Positions 9,749 to 18,927 of a stretch of DNA of 64,000 nt are shown here, piece by piece. Below the pieces are notes generated by a model. The model searched no databases. It worked only from the letters and a program-made list of their open reading frames with translations, and was not told the origin of the DNA. Origin of the DNA: Asanoa hainanensis (lineage in GTDB: Bacteria > Actinomycetota > Actinomycetes > Mycobacteriales > Micromonosporaceae); the NCBI RefSeq assembly GCF_900188485.1, contig NZ_FZPH01000021.1, positions 54,638-118,637 on the forward strand, given 5' to 3'. Both the position numbers and the translations under genes were made by a program. Position 1 is the stretch's first letter, and every line of letters starts with the position of its first letter.

Positions 9749-10620
9749 TCCGCGCCGCCGGCGGCGTGGTGTGGCGGCCGGCCGGGCGGGGCGTGGAGAT
9801 CTGTCTCGTGCATCGCGAGCGGTACGACGACTGGTCGCTGCCCAAGGGCAAGCTGGAGCCCGGCGAGCATCCGCTGGCCGCCGCGGTGCGCGAGGTGGCC
9901 GAGGAGACGGGCGTGCACGCCGTGCCGCAGGTGCGCCTCCCGGGCGTGCGCTACACGGTGCGCGAGGGCTTCCCGAAGACGGTCGACTACTGGTCGATGC
10001 GCTACGCGACCGAGGAACCCGCCCTGGTCGAGGACTCCGACGAGGTCAACGAGACCCGTTGGCTGTCCGTGGACGACGCGCTCGCGCTGCTCACCTACTC
10101 CCACGACACCAAGGTGGTCCGGGACTTCGCCGCGCTGCCACCGGTCACCACCGTCTGCGGGCTGGTGCGGCACGCCCACGCCGGCAAGCGGAGCACCTGG
10201 TCCGGCCCGGACTCCGCCCGGCCGCTCGACAAGCCCGGCCGGGACCGGGCGGCCGAGCTGGCGCCGCTGCTGGCCCTGGTGCGCCCGGCCCGCCTGGTGT
10301 CGGCGACTCCGCTGCGGTGCGTGCAGACCCTCGAACCGCTGGCCGGCCTGGTCGACCTGCCGGTCGTGGCGGACTCCGCGCTCGACGAGCCAAAACCGGG
10401 CCAGGACCCGGACGAGAAGGCCCTCTCCACCGCCGGCCGGCTGGCCGAGCTCGCCGCCGAGGGCGCCGACTTCGTCGCCTGCAGCCAGGGCAAGGTGATG
10501 CCGGGCGCGCTGGCCCACCTGGTGGGCACTAGCAAGTCCGACGACCACCACACCCCCAAGGGCGGCGGCTGGCTCGTCGCCTTCACCGCCGAAGGCGCTC
10601 TCGCCGCCGACCGCCTGTGA
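9736..10620 (+). CDS. mutT1: NUDIX hydrolase with histidine-phosphatase domain (MutT1-type)
   Basis: A 294-residue fusion. Residues 1-135 are a NUDIX domain with the box GKLEPGEHPLAAAVREVAEETG. Residues 140-290 are a histidine phosphatase (SixA-like) domain beginning LVRHAHAGKR. This matches mycobacterial MutT1, which hydrolyses 8-oxo-GTP/dGTP and diadenosine polyphosphates. The frame opens at 9703, but ATG 9736 has AAGGA at proper spacing. The mycobacterial order ppk-mutT1-hupB is conserved, with the CYTH-CHAD gene inserted here. Confidence 0.9.
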   Translation: MVALIRAAGGVVWRPAGRGVEICLVHRERYDDWSLPKGKLEPGEHPLAAAVREVAEETGVHAVPQVRLPGVRYTVREGFPKTVDYWSMRYATEEPALVEDSDEVNETRWLSVDDALALLTYSHDTKVVRDFAALPPVTTVCGLVRHAHAGKRSTWSGPDSARPLDKPGRDRAAELAPLLALVRPARLVSATPLRCVQTLEPLAGLVDLPVVADSALDEPKPGQDPDEKALSTAGRLAELAAEGADFVACSQGKVMPGALAHLVGTSKSDDHHTPKGGGWLVAFTAEGALAADRL

Positions 10621-10689
10621 GGGTTGCCTGGACCACCCCGGAGCGCCCTGATCGCGCTCTGGTTGATCTGAGCGGGCGCGCCGGCGGTC

Positions 10690-12585
10690 TCAGGGAAGCT
10701 GGAGGGTGGCCGCCACGGGAAGGTGGTCGGACGCCTCGGTCCGGGGCGCGACGACCTCGGTCACGCTGATTCCCGGTGACACCAACAGGTGGTCGATCTG
10801 CTCCCGGGGCGCGTCGGCCGGCGACGTGAGCAGCGGGCGGTGGGCGGCGAACCCGTCGACCAGCCCGGCCTCGGTGAAAGCGGCGAACGCCGCGTCGCCC
10901 GGCTGCGTGTTGAGGTCGCCGCCGACGACCAGTGGGCGGCCGGCGGCGAGGCCGCGCGCGAAGGCCGCGACCTCGCGCGCCTGACTCACGGGTCCGCCGT
11001 CCGGCGGCGGTTGCAGGTGGGTGGAGACGACCGCGACCTCCGTGCCGCCCACGTCGAGCACGACGCCGAGCGCCTGGGCGCCGGTGGGCGCGCCGACCGC
11101 CCGCAACCGGCTGGTCGCGGTCCGCCGCACCGGAAGCCGGGTCAGCACGGCGTCGCCCCAGACCGCGTCGGCGGCGGGCGCGAAGCGGAACGGCAGGTCG
11201 AGCCGTTCGGCGAGCAGTGCGAGCGTGTCGTGGCCGCCGTTGAGCAGCCAGGCGCGGTCGACCTCGCTGAGCAACACCACGTCCGGGCGCTGCTCCTCGA
11301 TCGCGGCGGTCAGCCCGGCCAGGTCGAACCGGCCGTCGAGGCCGAAGCCCATCCGGATGTTGTAGGCCACCACCCGGATCGCGCCGGGCGTGGCCGGGCC
11401 GGCCGCGCTTCCCGCGCCGGCGGGCATCAGCAACGCGGCCAACAGGGTCACCGCCATGGCCACGGGAACGGCGGTCCAGGGCCAGGAACGGTGCACGACC
11501 ACGCGGGGGTACGGCGGTCGGGCGGCGACAACCGCGACGACGACCGCGACCGCGGGTGGCACCCACTCGTTGGGGTAGCCGATGTCATATGAGGCGTAGT
11601 ACAGCACCGCCGCCACGGCGAACACGGTCAGGCCACCGACCGCCGCGAAGCCGCGCCGGCGCGAGCCCGTCGCCGGATCGGGGTCTTCGGTGCGACAACC
11701 GGTGGCGCACAGCGACAGGCCGAGGCCCAGTGCGGTAGCCGGGATCGCCACGAGCAGACCGGATCCCCAGGACAGCCCGAACGTGGCCGTGCCGACTCCG
11801 AGCGTGACCACTGCCGCGACCGCGACCGCGCGGGACGGCCGCGGCAGCGACGCGCCCGCCGCCAACAGGCCGACCGACAGCGCCAGCAGCGCCGCGACCG
11901 CGACGGCCGAATCCGGGCCGGGACCGGCGATTCCCTTTTCCGCGCCGAGTGCGTAGGAGACGGCGGTGCCGGCGAGGGCCGGTGAGCCCGCGACCATCGT
12001 CCACAACAGCAGGACGGGCCCGACCACGAACCACGCCGCGGGGCCCGGCACGGATCCGGTTGTGTGGTTGGTCAATGCGGGCAGCAGCGCGCCGAATGCC
12101 AGGCACAGCAGGGCTGTCACCGACCATCCGAGCGCTCCGCCGCGCCACGTCAGGTCGAACGTGCCGACGGCGGCGTGCGTTGCCGTGCCCGCCGCGAGGC
12201 CGAGAACGAGGCCGGGCACGGGTTGCGCGCCGCCGACCGCGAGCGCGGCGAGCCAGGCGAGACCGGCCAACAGACCGGCGCTGGCGAGATAGAGCTGTGG
12301 TTGCCCGCCGTCGGTGGCGAGCAGACCGAGGCGGCAGGCGGCGAGCGCGATGCCCGCCACGAACGCCACCCGGCGGGGCCCCGACGGGCGCAGCAACGGC
12401 ACGACCGCGAACGCGGCGGCGAACCACAGCAGCGCGAAGCCACCCATCAGCTCGGCCGGCGTCGAGGCCGCCTGGCCGAAGATGGTGATGATTGACGGAA
12501 GCCAGACGCGGAGCACGTCCGTCAGCAGGATCACACCGAGGGCGATCCCGACGGCGACAACAAGAGGGCGGCGCACCCGAGACAT
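10690..12585 (-). CDS. Integral membrane protein with C-terminal endonuclease/exonuclease/phosphatase domain
   Basis: A 631-residue protein. The first ~380 residues contain about ten hydrophobic segments; the last ~240 are an EEP domain with catalytic motifs YNIRMG, LLSEVDR, GGDLNTQPGD and a final SDHLPV. Membrane-linked EEP proteins may act on lipids or extracellular nucleic acid; no substrate can be assigned. It converges with mutT1 and follows hupB on the same strand after a hairpin terminator. A second, smaller EEP protein occurs at 26276-27280. Confidence 0.8.
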   Translation of the reverse strand: MSRVRRPLVVAVGIALGVILLTDVLRVWLPSIITIFGQAASTPAELMGGFALLWFAAAFAVVPLLRPSGPRRVAFVAGIALAACRLGLLATDGGQPQLYLASAGLLAGLAWLAALAVGGAQPVPGLVLGLAAGTATHAAVGTFDLTWRGGALGWSVTALLCLAFGALLPALTNHTTGSVPGPAAWFVVGPVLLLWTMVAGSPALAGTAVSYALGAEKGIAGPGPDSAVAVAALLALSVGLLAAGASLPRPSRAVAVAAVVTLGVGTATFGLSWGSGLLVAIPATALGLGLSLCATGCRTEDPDPATGSRRRGFAAVGGLTVFAVAAVLYYASYDIGYPNEWVPPAVAVVVAVVAARPPYPRVVVHRSWPWTAVPVAMAVTLLAALLMPAGAGSAAGPATPGAIRVVAYNIRMGFGLDGRFDLAGLTAAIEEQRPDVVLLSEVDRAWLLNGGHDTLALLAERLDLPFRFAPAADAVWGDAVLTRLPVRRTATSRLRAVGAPTGAQALGVVLDVGGTEVAVVSTHLQPPPDGGPVSQAREVAAFARGLAAGRPLVVGGDLNTQPGDAAFAAFTEAGLVDGFAAHRPLLTSPADAPREQIDHLLVSPGISVTEVVAPRTEASDHLPVAATLQLP

Positions 12586-12662
12586 TCTCGCCAGCGCGAC
12601 CGACCCGCGTCTATGGCCTGGCGGTCACCCGTCCACAGCGGACGGGCCCGGACAGACCAAGA

Positions 12663-12685
12663 CGCCCACCGAGCTCCGGTGGGCG
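12663..12685 (-). terminator. Hairpin terminator downstream of hupB
   Basis: An 8-bp stem (CGCCCACC / GGTGGGCG) with a short loop lies 20 nt after the hupB stop. There is no long U-tract, which is common for actinobacterial terminators. Confidence 0.55.
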
Positions 12686-12704
12686 CCTTCGTCGTCTCGT
12701 CTGG

Positions 12705-13298
12705 TCAGCGGGCCTTCTTGGCCGGCGCCTTCCGGGCCGGGGCCTTCTTCGCCGCGGCGGTGGTGCGTGCCGTGGTGGTCTTCTTGGCGGCCGCGGTGCT
12801 GGTCTTCTTGGCGGTCGCCGCCTTGCGGGCGGTGGTGGTCTTCGCCGCGGTCGACTTGGCGGCCGTCTTGGCGGGAGCGGCCTTCTTCGTCGCGGTGGCG
12901 GTCTTCTTGGCGGCCGCCGCCTTCGTGGCGGTGGTGGCCTTGGCCGTGGTGGCCTTGGCGGTCGTCGCCTTGGCGGTCGTCGCCTTGGCGGTGGTCTTCT
13001 TGGCGGCGGCGGCCTTCGGCACGCGGCCGGCAGCGACCATCTCCTTGAAGCCCGCACCGGCGCGGAATGCCGGGACGGACGTCTTCTTGACCTTCACCGC
13101 TTCGCCGGTGCGCGGGTTGCGGGCTGTTCGGGCACCACGCACGCGCTTTTCGAAGACACCGAAACCAGTGATGGCCACCCGGTCGCCCTTGGTGACTGCC
13201 TGCTGGACCTCGGTGAGGACCGCGTCGAGCGCCGCCGTCGCCGTCTTCCGGTCCCCCAGGCGAGCGGCCAGCGCCTCGATGAGCTCGGCTTTGTTCAC
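12705..13298 (-). CDS. hupB: HU-family nucleoid protein with Lys/Ala-rich tail (HupB/HupS-type)
   Basis: A 197-residue protein. Residues 1-90 are an HU fold starting [15 protein letters not shown] with the DNA-binding arm segment RNPRTGEAV. Residues 95-197 are a histone-H1-like tail of Lys/Ala/Thr repeats ([13 protein letters not shown]...), encoded by tandem 15-bp units near 12940-13005. It compacts DNA and the tail is a site of modification in relatives. The true start is GTG at 13298 with GGAGG six bases upstream; the frame open to 13544 is artefactual. Confidence 0.95.
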   Translation of the reverse strand: MNKAELIEALAARLGDRKTATAALDAVLTEVQQAVTKGDRVAITGFGVFEKRVRGARTARNPRTGEAVKVKKTSVPAFRAGAGFKEMVAAGRVPKAAAAKKTTAKATTAKATTAKATTAKATTATKAAAAKKTATATKKAAPAKTAAKSTAAKTTTARKAATAKKTSTAAAKKTTTARTTAAAKKAPARKAPAKKAR

Positions 13299-13347
13299 AA
13301 CTTCCCTCCGATGTTTGCATGGCCTCAACGCGAGCCATTCTGCGCGC

Positions 13348-13376
13348 ACCGTATGCCCATTGTCGTCGGTACACAA
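13348..13376 (-). promoter_or_regulatory. hupB promoter
   Basis: TTGTGT (13371-13376), a 17-nt spacer and TACGGT (13348-13353) on the minus strand form a good housekeeping sigma promoter about 50 nt upstream of the hupB GTG. Confidence 0.6.
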
Positions 13377-13410
13377 ACATCTTGCCGAAAAAAGGCGTTG
13401 TGTCGTAACG

Positions 13411-13448
13411 GATTCGCCCCCTCCGGTGGAGTCCGGAGGGGGCGAATC
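13411..13448 (-). terminator. Perfect hairpin between leuD and hupB
   Basis: A 16-bp perfect stem (GATTCGCCCCCTCCGG and its complement) with a 6-nt loop sits 34 nt after the leuD stop. It lacks a U-run but should end the leuCD transcript before hupB. Confidence 0.7.
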
Positions 13449-13482
13449 AGCGGCTGGGACCGGCCGTGTGGCCGAGAAAGAG

Positions 13483-14070
13483 CTATCCGATAGCCGGCAG
13501 GAACGCCGGTCGGTGCTGCTCATACTGCGTGATTTCCGCCTCATGCCGCAAGGTCAGACCGATGTCGTCAAGCCCTTCGAGTAGCCGCCAACGGCTGAAG
13601 TCGTCGAGCGGGAACGCCCAAACGTGGTCACCCGCACGGAGTTCACGCTTCTCGAGGTCGACCGTCACGGCAGTGGTGGGCTCGGCCTCGACCAACGCCC
13701 ACAGCTCTTCCACAGCCGGCAGTTCGAGCTCGACCGGCAGCAGGCCCTCCTTGAGAGCGTTGCCACGGAAGATGTCGCCGAACCGCGGCGAGACGACGGC
13801 CCGGAAACCAAAGTCGCGCAAGGCCCACACGGCGTGCTCGCGCGATGACCCGGTGCCGAACTCCGGACCGGCGACGAGCACGGTGCCGCCGGCGTAGGCC
13901 TCGTTGTTGAGCACGAACGACGGGTCCTCGCGCCAGGCGGAGAACAGGCCGTCGGCGAAGCCGGTGCGCGTCACCCTCTTGAGGTACACCGCCGGGATGA
14001 TCTGGTCGGTATCCACGTTGGACCGCCGCAGCGGGACCGCGGTGCCGGTGTGCACGGTGAACTTGTCCAT
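13483..14070 (-). CDS. leuD: 3-isopropylmalate dehydratase small subunit
   Basis: A 195-residue small (swivel) subunit of isopropylmalate isomerase in leucine synthesis. Family motifs [10 protein letters not shown] and [17 protein letters not shown] are intact. It starts 26 nt after the leuC stop with AGGGAGAAGAG as ribosome-binding site, so it is the second gene of a leuCD operon. Confidence 0.97.
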   Translation of the reverse strand: MDKFTVHTGTAVPLRRSNVDTDQIIPAVYLKRVTRTGFADGLFSAWREDPSFVLNNEAYAGGTVLVAGPEFGTGSSREHAVWALRDFGFRAVVSPRFGDIFRGNALKEGLLPVELELPAVEELWALVEAEPTTAVTVDLEKRELRAGDHVWAFPLDDFSRWRLLEGLDDIGLTLRHEAEITQYEQHRPAFLPAIG

Positions 14071-14096
14071 CTTCTCTTCTCCCTATGTCGCCGACG

Positions 14097-15551
14097 TCAC
14101 AGGTCCGCCGGCGACGCCAGCCGGCCCCGCACGGCGGTGGCGGCGGCGACGGGTGGCGAAACGAGGTGGGTCCGGCCGCCGCGGCCCTGGCGGCCCTCGA
14201 AGTTGCGGTTGGAGGTGGAGGCGCAACGCTGGCCGGGCGAGAGCGTGTCGGGGTTCATGCCGAGGCACATGGAGCAGCCGGCGAACCGCCACTCGGCACC
14301 CGCGTCTGCGAAGACCTTGTCGAGGCCCTCCATCTCGGCGGCCTCGCGGACCGCCGCGGAACCGGGCACGACGAGCATCCGCACGCCGTCGGCGACCCGG
14401 TGGCCCCGGATCACGTCGGCCGCGGCGCGCAGGTCCTCCAGTCGCCCGTTGGTGCACGAGCCGACGAAGACCACGTCGACGGTGAGGTCGCGCATCGGGG
14501 TGCCGGGCGTCAGCGCCATGTATTCCAGTGCGCGGGTGGCCGCCGTCCGCTCGCCCTCGAGAACGAAGTCCTCCGGCGCGGGCACGGAAGCGTCCAGCGG
14601 CACGCCCTGACCCGGGTTGGTTCCCCACGTGACGAACGGGCTGATCCGCGTGGCGTCGAGGGTCACCTCGGTGTCGAAGACCGCACCGTCGTCGGTCGGC
14701 AGGCTGCGCCAGTGGTCCAGCGCGGCGTCCCAGGCGTCGCCCTGCGGCGCGTACGGCCGGCCCTTGAGGTAGGCGTAGGTGGTCTCGTCCGGCGCGATCA
14801 TGCCTGCCTTGGCGCCCCACTCGATCGACATGTTGGCGATCGTCATGCGGCCCTCCATGGAGAGGTCGCGGATCGCCTGGCCCCGGTATTCCACGATGTG
14901 GCCGCGGCCGCCGCCGGTGCCGACCTGTGCGATCAGCGCCAGCACAAGGTCTTTGGCGGTGACGCCGGGCGCCAGGTCGCCGACCACGTTGACGGCCATG
15001 GTCTTCGGGCGCGACTGCGGCAGCGTCTGGGTGGCCAGCACGTGCTCCACCTCGCTGGTGCCGATGCCGAAGGCCAGGGCGCCGAAAGCGCCGTGGGTCG
15101 CGGTGTGTGAGTCGCCGCACACGATGGTCAGACCGGGCTGCGTGACACCGAGCTGCGGGCCGATCACGTGCACGATGCCCTGGTTGTCGTCGCCCAGCGA
15201 ATGCAGCTTGACGCCGAACTCGGCGCAGTTGCGGCGCAGGGTCTCGATCTGCGTGCGCGACGTCGGGTCCGCGATCGTCAGCGGGTCACCGCGTCGAAGG
15301 TTGAACGCCGGGTTGCTGTAACCCGTGGGCGTGTTGTGGTCTTCGGTGGCAAGGGTGAGATCCGTGCGGCGCACGGTGCGGCCGGCGGCGCGCAGCCCGT
15401 CGAACGCCTGCGGGCTGGTCACCTCGTGCAGCAGGTGCAGGTCGATGAAGAGCAGATCCGGCTCACCCTCGGCGGATCGCACCACGTGAGCGTCCCAGAC
15501 CTTCTCGGCCAGGGTCCTCGGCGACGTTGGCTTCGGAGTGACTCCCACCAT
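14097..15551 (-). CDS. leuC: 3-isopropylmalate dehydratase large subunit
   Basis: A 484-residue aconitase-family catalytic subunit converting 2- to 3-isopropylmalate. The 4Fe-4S ligands are visible in VGSCTNGR and CSMCLGMN. The ATG at 15551 lies 6 nt after TAGGAT (15558-15563), so the mRNA is probably leaderless. Its promoter overlaps that of the divergent IclR regulator, whose orthologues (NdgR) control leu genes. Confidence 0.97.
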   Translation of the reverse strand: MVGVTPKPTSPRTLAEKVWDAHVVRSAEGEPDLLFIDLHLLHEVTSPQAFDGLRAAGRTVRRTDLTLATEDHNTPTGYSNPAFNLRRGDPLTIADPTSRTQIETLRRNCAEFGVKLHSLGDDNQGIVHVIGPQLGVTQPGLTIVCGDSHTATHGAFGALAFGIGTSEVEHVLATQTLPQSRPKTMAVNVVGDLAPGVTAKDLVLALIAQVGTGGGRGHIVEYRGQAIRDLSMEGRMTIANMSIEWGAKAGMIAPDETTYAYLKGRPYAPQGDAWDAALDHWRSLPTDDGAVFDTEVTLDATRISPFVTWGTNPGQGVPLDASVPAPEDFVLEGERTAATRALEYMALTPGTPMRDLTVDVVFVGSCTNGRLEDLRAAADVIRGHRVADGVRMLVVPGSAAVREAAEMEGLDKVFADAGAEWRFAGCSMCLGMNPDTLSPGQRCASTSNRNFEGRQGRGGRTHLVSPPVAAATAVRGRLASPADL

Positions 15552-15567
15552 CTGGACATCCTAAATT
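15538..15567. promoter_or_regulatory. Overlapping divergent leuC / iclR promoters
   Basis: The plus strand shows GTGACT (15538-15543), an 18-nt spacer and TAAATT (15562-15567) for the regulator. The minus strand shows TAGGAT (15558-15563) for leuC. The two -10 boxes share two bases, so the promoters should be mutually exclusive and a single bound regulator could affect both. Confidence 0.5.
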
Positions 15568-15600
15568 CTGGGAGGTATGTTTCGGCTTGTGGGACACAGT

Positions 15601-16287
15601 ATGAGCGGTGTCGGCGTCCTCGACAAGGCGGTAGTGATCCTCGCGGCCTGTGTCGACGGCGCCAGCCTGGCCGAACTGGTGGAGCGGACCCGGTTGCCGA
15701 GGGCCACCGCACACCGACTGGCGCAGGCGTTGGAGATCCATCGCATGCTCGTGCGGGACACGCAGGGGCGCTGGCGTCCCGGCCCGCGCCTGGGCGAGTT
15801 GGCCAACGCGGCGCCCGATGTGCTGCTCACCGCCGCCGAGCCGCTGCTGTCCGCATTGCGGGACGCGACCGGCGAGAGCGCCCAGCTCTATCTGCGCCGT
15901 GCGGACGAACGGATCTGTGTCGCCGCCGCGGAACGGGCCAGTGGCCTGCGCGACACGGTGCCGGTCGGTTCGGTGCTGCCGATGACGGCCGGCTCGGCCG
16001 CCCAGATCCTGCTCGCCTGGGAGCCGCCGGAGGCGGTCATGCCCCTGCTGCCACGGTGCAAGTTTACCGGCCGCACGCTGGCCGAGGTCCGCCGCCGAGG
16101 CTGGGCCCAGAGCGTCGCCGAGCGCGAGCCCGGCGTAGCCAGCGTCTCGGCACCCATCCGCGACCGCACGGGCCGCGTAATCGCCTCGATCAGCGTCTCA
16201 GGCCCGATAGAGCGCCTGGGCCGCCGCCCCGGCGACCGCCACGCGATGGCCGTAGTCCGCGCCGGGCAGCGGTTGTCCGGCCTCTGA
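15601..16287 (+). CDS. ndgR: IclR-family regulator of leucine genes (NdgR-type)
   Basis: A 228-residue IclR-type regulator. The winged helix-turn-helix covers residues 1-65 (MSGVGVLDKAVVIL ... RATAHRLAQALE) and the ligand domain follows. The opening SGVGVLDKA is typical of the NdgR group that controls leuCD and amino-acid genes in Streptomyces and neighbours leuC there as here. An upstream ATG at 15577 is only 2 nt from GGAGG and would lie almost at the predicted mRNA start, so I prefer 15601. The symbol rests on recall of the family. Confidence 0.85.
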   Translation: MSGVGVLDKAVVILAACVDGASLAELVERTRLPRATAHRLAQALEIHRMLVRDTQGRWRPGPRLGELANAAPDVLLTAAEPLLSALRDATGESAQLYLRRADERICVAAAERASGLRDTVPVGSVLPMTAGSAAQILLAWEPPEAVMPLLPRCKFTGRTLAEVRRRGWAQSVAEREPGVASVSAPIRDRTGRVIASISVSGPIERLGRRPGDRHAMAVVRAGQRLSGL

Positions 16288-16350
16288 CCCTATTGGACAG
16301 ACCTGTTCCCGCCGCGGACCTGGCAAACGGAGCGAAGCGGAGTGATCCCC

Positions 16351-16371
16351 GGCGGGAGCAACGGTCGTGCC
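16351..16371. repeat. Second copy of the dispersed 21-bp intergenic motif
   Basis: It matches 32094-32114 at 20 of 21 positions (GGCGGGAGCrACGGTCGTGCC) and lies between the IclR gene and the tRNA terminator. Both copies are in gene-end regions. Confidence 0.7.
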
Positions 16372-16410
16372 GCCGGCGGACCTGGGAAAGCCGCACTTGA
16401 TTTTGGGCAA

Positions 16411-16440
16411 AGAAAAACCCCCCGATTGCTCGAGGGGTTG
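16411..16440 (-). terminator. Intrinsic terminator of the tRNA-Gln/tRNA-Glu transcript
   Basis: A short stem (AACCCC ... GGGGTT with a CG extension and one mismatch) is followed on the minus strand by five T residues, 8 nt beyond tRNA-Glu. Confidence 0.75.
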
Positions 16441-16447
16441 CTCTGTG

Positions 16448-16520
16448 TAGCCCCGATGGGATTCGAACCCACGCTACCGCCTTGAGAGGGCGGCGTCCTA
16501 GGCCGCTAGACGACGGGGCC
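16448..16520 (-). tRNA. tRNA-Glu (CUC)
   Basis: A 73-nt cloverleaf. The acceptor GGCCCCG pairs with CGGGGCT (G-U first pair, as in other actinobacterial tRNA-Glu). The anticodon stem CCGCC/GGCGG holds loop CTCTCAA with anticodon CUC, and the T-loop is TTCGAAT. CCA is not encoded. It lies 76 nt downstream of tRNA-Gln and shares its terminator. Confidence 0.96.
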
Positions 16521-16596
16521 AGGACTTCCGATGTCGTTGTGGCGACGGAGCGGAACTCTACCAGAGTCCAGCGCCGGTGCCATGTCGGCATCGTTG

Positions 16597-16668
16597 CTGG
16601 GGTACCAGGACTCGAACCTAGACTAACTGAACCAGAATCAGTTGGGCTGCCAATTACCCCATACCCCA
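16597..16668 (-). tRNA. tRNA-Gln (CUG)
   Basis: A 72-nt cloverleaf. The acceptor TGGGGTA/TACCCCA is perfect. The anticodon stem ACTGA/TCAGT holds loop TTCTGGT with anticodon CUG, the T-loop is TTCGAGT, and the discriminator is G. CCA is not encoded. Confidence 0.96.
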
Positions 16669-16694
16669 TTGGCGCTCGGAAGCGCCGAGTGAGA

Positions 16695-16723
16695 ACTTTA
16701 CCGGAGGGGGTGGCGACCCACAA
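16695..16723 (-). promoter_or_regulatory. tRNA-Gln/Glu promoter
   Basis: TTGTGG (16718-16723), a 17-nt spacer and TAAAGT (16695-16700) on the minus strand lie 27 nt upstream of the tRNA-Gln 5' end. Confidence 0.6.
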
Positions 16724-16745
16724 ATCCGCCACCCCCGGTTCGATC

Positions 16746-17549
16746 TCAGTCGATGGCGGTGACCGGGTTGGTCAGCTCGCCGATGCCCTCGATCCGCACG
16801 GAAACCGTCTCACCGGCCAGGATCGGGCTCACCCCGGCGGGGGTGCCGGTCAGGATCACGTCGCCCGGGCCCAGCGTCATCACGTGCGAGACGTAGGACA
16901 CGATCGTCGGGATGTCGAAGACCATGTCGCGGGTGTTGCCGAGCTGGCGCACCTCGAGCTCCTCCGGCGGGCGGCCGACCTCGCAGCGCACCTCGAGGTT
17001 GCTGACGTCGAGGTCCGTGACGATCCACGGGCCGATCGGGCAGAAGGTGTCGAAGCCCTTGGCCCGGGTCCACTGACCGTCGGTGCGTTGGAGGTCGCGC
17101 GCGGTCACGTCGTTGGCGGCGGTGTAGCCGAAGATGGCCCGCTCGGCCCCGGCCCGGTCGACCCGGCGGGCGCCCTGCAGACCGATCACGACGGCCAGCT
17201 CGGCCTCGTGCTCCACCTGCTTCGACTGGATCGGCAGCTCGATCGCGTCGCCGGGCCCGATCACGGACGACGGGGGCTTGAGGAAGAGCAGCGGTTCCTT
17301 GGGCACCTCGTTGCCCAGCTCGGAGGCGTGCTCGGCGTAGTTGCGGCCGACCGCGATGATTTTGCGGGGCAGCATCGGCGGCAGCAGCCGCACGTCGGCC
17401 AGCGCCCAGCGCCGGTTGGTGAACTTGATCTCGCCGAACGGCAGGCCCTCGATCTCGGCGACGGTGAGCGCGTCGGCACCCGCGCCGGTCTCACCCTCGA
17501 CGACACCGAACGACTGCCCGTTGGAATGGGCGAACAAAGCGATACGCAC
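16746..17549 (-). CDS. Fumarylacetoacetate hydrolase family protein
   Basis: A 267-residue FAH-family enzyme. The metal-binding signature region reads VGRNYAEHASELGNEVP ... KQVEHEAELAVVIG, with the acidic metal ligands in place, and the C-terminus has GDVILTGTPAGVSP. The family hydrolyses or decarboxylates beta-dicarbonyl acids, or tautomerises oxaloacetate; the substrate is unknown. It matches the position of mycobacterial Rv2993c between leuC and leuB. A TAAGTT box 12 nt before the ATG would give a very short leader. Confidence 0.9.
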   Translation of the reverse strand: MRIALFAHSNGQSFGVVEGETGAGADALTVAEIEGLPFGEIKFTNRRWALADVRLLPPMLPRKIIAVGRNYAEHASELGNEVPKEPLLFLKPPSSVIGPGDAIELPIQSKQVEHEAELAVVIGLQGARRVDRAGAERAIFGYTAANDVTARDLQRTDGQWTRAKGFDTFCPIGPWIVTDLDVSNLEVRCEVGRPPEELEVRQLGNTRDMVFDIPTIVSYVSHVMTLGPGDVILTGTPAGVSPILAGETVSVRIEGIGELTNPVTAID

Positions 17550-17633
17550 GCCTCAAACTTAGCCGTCGCACACGGTGTCCCCGTCAACGGCGCCGCGGTT
17601 GGCATGCTAAGGGCCGGGACGGGGAGGTCCGCG

Positions 17634-18395
17634 GTGCGCGACGAGCAACCCAATGTGGCCCGCATGTGGGATTACCACCTCGGTGGTGACCGGGCCGGCG
17701 AGGCCGACCGGCGGTTGGCCGACGCGGTCACGGCCGCCTGTCCCGAGGTTCCGCTTGCCGCGCGCGCCAGCAGGGCGTTCCTGGGGCGGGTGGTGCGCCA
17801 TCTGGTCGACCTCGGTGTGCGGCAGTTTCTCGACCTCGGTGCCGGCCTGCCGACCGCACGCAACACCCACGAGATGGCCTGTGGCAGCCGGGTGGTCTAC
17901 GTCGACATCGACCCGATGGCCGTGCTGCACAACAGGATCGGCGTCGTCGGCAACCCCGACGTCACCGTGGTGCAGGCCGACGTGCGCGATCCGGAGCTCG
18001 TGTTGCGGCACCGCGACGTCCGCCACTACATCGACTTCGAGCGCCCGGTCGCGGTGCTGGCGTTGGCCGTCTACCACCTGGTGCCCGACGCCGAGGAGCC
18101 GGCGGCCGGCACGGCCGCGATCTACGACCAGGTCGCACCGGGCAGCTATCTCGCGATCAGCCACGGCAGCGCCGACCTGTCACCGGAGCGGGCCGCCCGG
18201 GTGGCCGAGCTCTACGCGGCCTCCGGTTTGACGTTGCGACCGCGCAGCCGGGCCGAGATCACCACGATCTTCGATCGCTTCGGGCTGGTCGGGCCCGGCC
18301 TGGTGTCCGCCGACCGGTGGCATCCGGCCGCGCCGGCGGCACCCGTCCTGCCGGCCGGATGGTACGGCGGCCTGGGGCGGAAAGCGGGCCTATAG
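17634..18395 (+). CDS. SAM-dependent methyltransferase, DUF574 family
   Basis: A 253-residue protein of the actinobacterial S-adenosyl methyltransferase family (DUF574). It has VARMWDYHLGG at the N-terminus, the SAM motif FLDLGAGLPTARNTHE and VYVDIDPMAVLHNR. The substrate is unknown. GTG at 17634 is preceded by GGGGAGG at ideal spacing; the frame open to 16482 and the ATG at 17604 are rejected as starts. Confidence 0.85.
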   Translation: MRDEQPNVARMWDYHLGGDRAGEADRRLADAVTAACPEVPLAARASRAFLGRVVRHLVDLGVRQFLDLGAGLPTARNTHEMACGSRVVYVDIDPMAVLHNRIGVVGNPDVTVVQADVRDPELVLRHRDVRHYIDFERPVAVLALAVYHLVPDAEEPAAGTAAIYDQVAPGSYLAISHGSADLSPERAARVAELYAASGLTLRPRSRAEITTIFDRFGLVGPGLVSADRWHPAAPAAPVLPAGWYGGLGRKAGL

Positions 18396-18447
18396 ACCTT
18401 GCTCGGTTTCCGCACCCTGAGCCATCTGGCCACGCCAGGATCTGGGC

Positions 18448-18858
18448 ATGACTGACAAAACCATGCGCTACACCGACCAGGAGCGCGACACCCTGCGCAA
18501 CTCGGCGATGGGCGCGATGATGCTCGTCTCGAAGTCCGACCCGGGGATCATGGGCACGATCAAGGAGATGATCGCGGGCTCCAAGGCGCTCCGCGGCGCC
18601 TCCCCTGAGATGCAGGAAATCTTCAAGGGCAGCGGCGGCATGCCGAAGATGCCCAAGGGCTCGCAGGGCGACATGGAAAGCGGCGTCATGTCGGGGCTGC
18701 AGCAGTCGATGCAGATCCTGTCGAAGTCGCCCCAGGACCAGCAGAACTTCCGCAACACGATCATGAGCGCCTGCGACCAGGTCGCGAAGGCGCAGGGCGG
18801 CGTCAGCGACAACGAGACGCAGATGATCAACAAGATCCGGTCCGCCCTGGGCGGCTGA
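18448..18858 (+). CDS. Hypothetical small acidic/Met-rich protein
   Basis: A 136-residue protein, unusually rich in Met, Ser and Gln, predicted helical and without signal peptide or membrane segment. MGAMMLVSKSDPGIMGTIKE and the C-terminal MINKIRSALGG loosely recall TerB-like helical proteins, but the resemblance is too weak to call. AGGAT precedes the ATG. It may be cotranscribed with the gene 70 nt downstream. Confidence 0.7.
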   Translation: MTDKTMRYTDQERDTLRNSAMGAMMLVSKSDPGIMGTIKEMIAGSKALRGASPEMQEIFKGSGGMPKMPKGSQGDMESGVMSGLQQSMQILSKSPQDQQNFRNTIMSACDQVAKAQGGVSDNETQMINKIRSALGG

Positions 18859-18927
18859 CCCGCGTTGGCCGACGGTGGCGCCGCACGCACGGAGGGCGCG
18901 GCGCCACCGCTGGCTACGCTGGGGCGC

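Noticed and set aside
12940..13005. 15-bp tandem repeat that might look like a CRISPR or VNTR
   Set aside because: It is the coding sequence of the HupB Lys/Ala/Thr tail; units are contiguous with no spacers.
16190..16732. 180-codon minus-strand open frame across 16190-16732
   Set aside because: It runs through both tRNA genes and their terminator; no family features.
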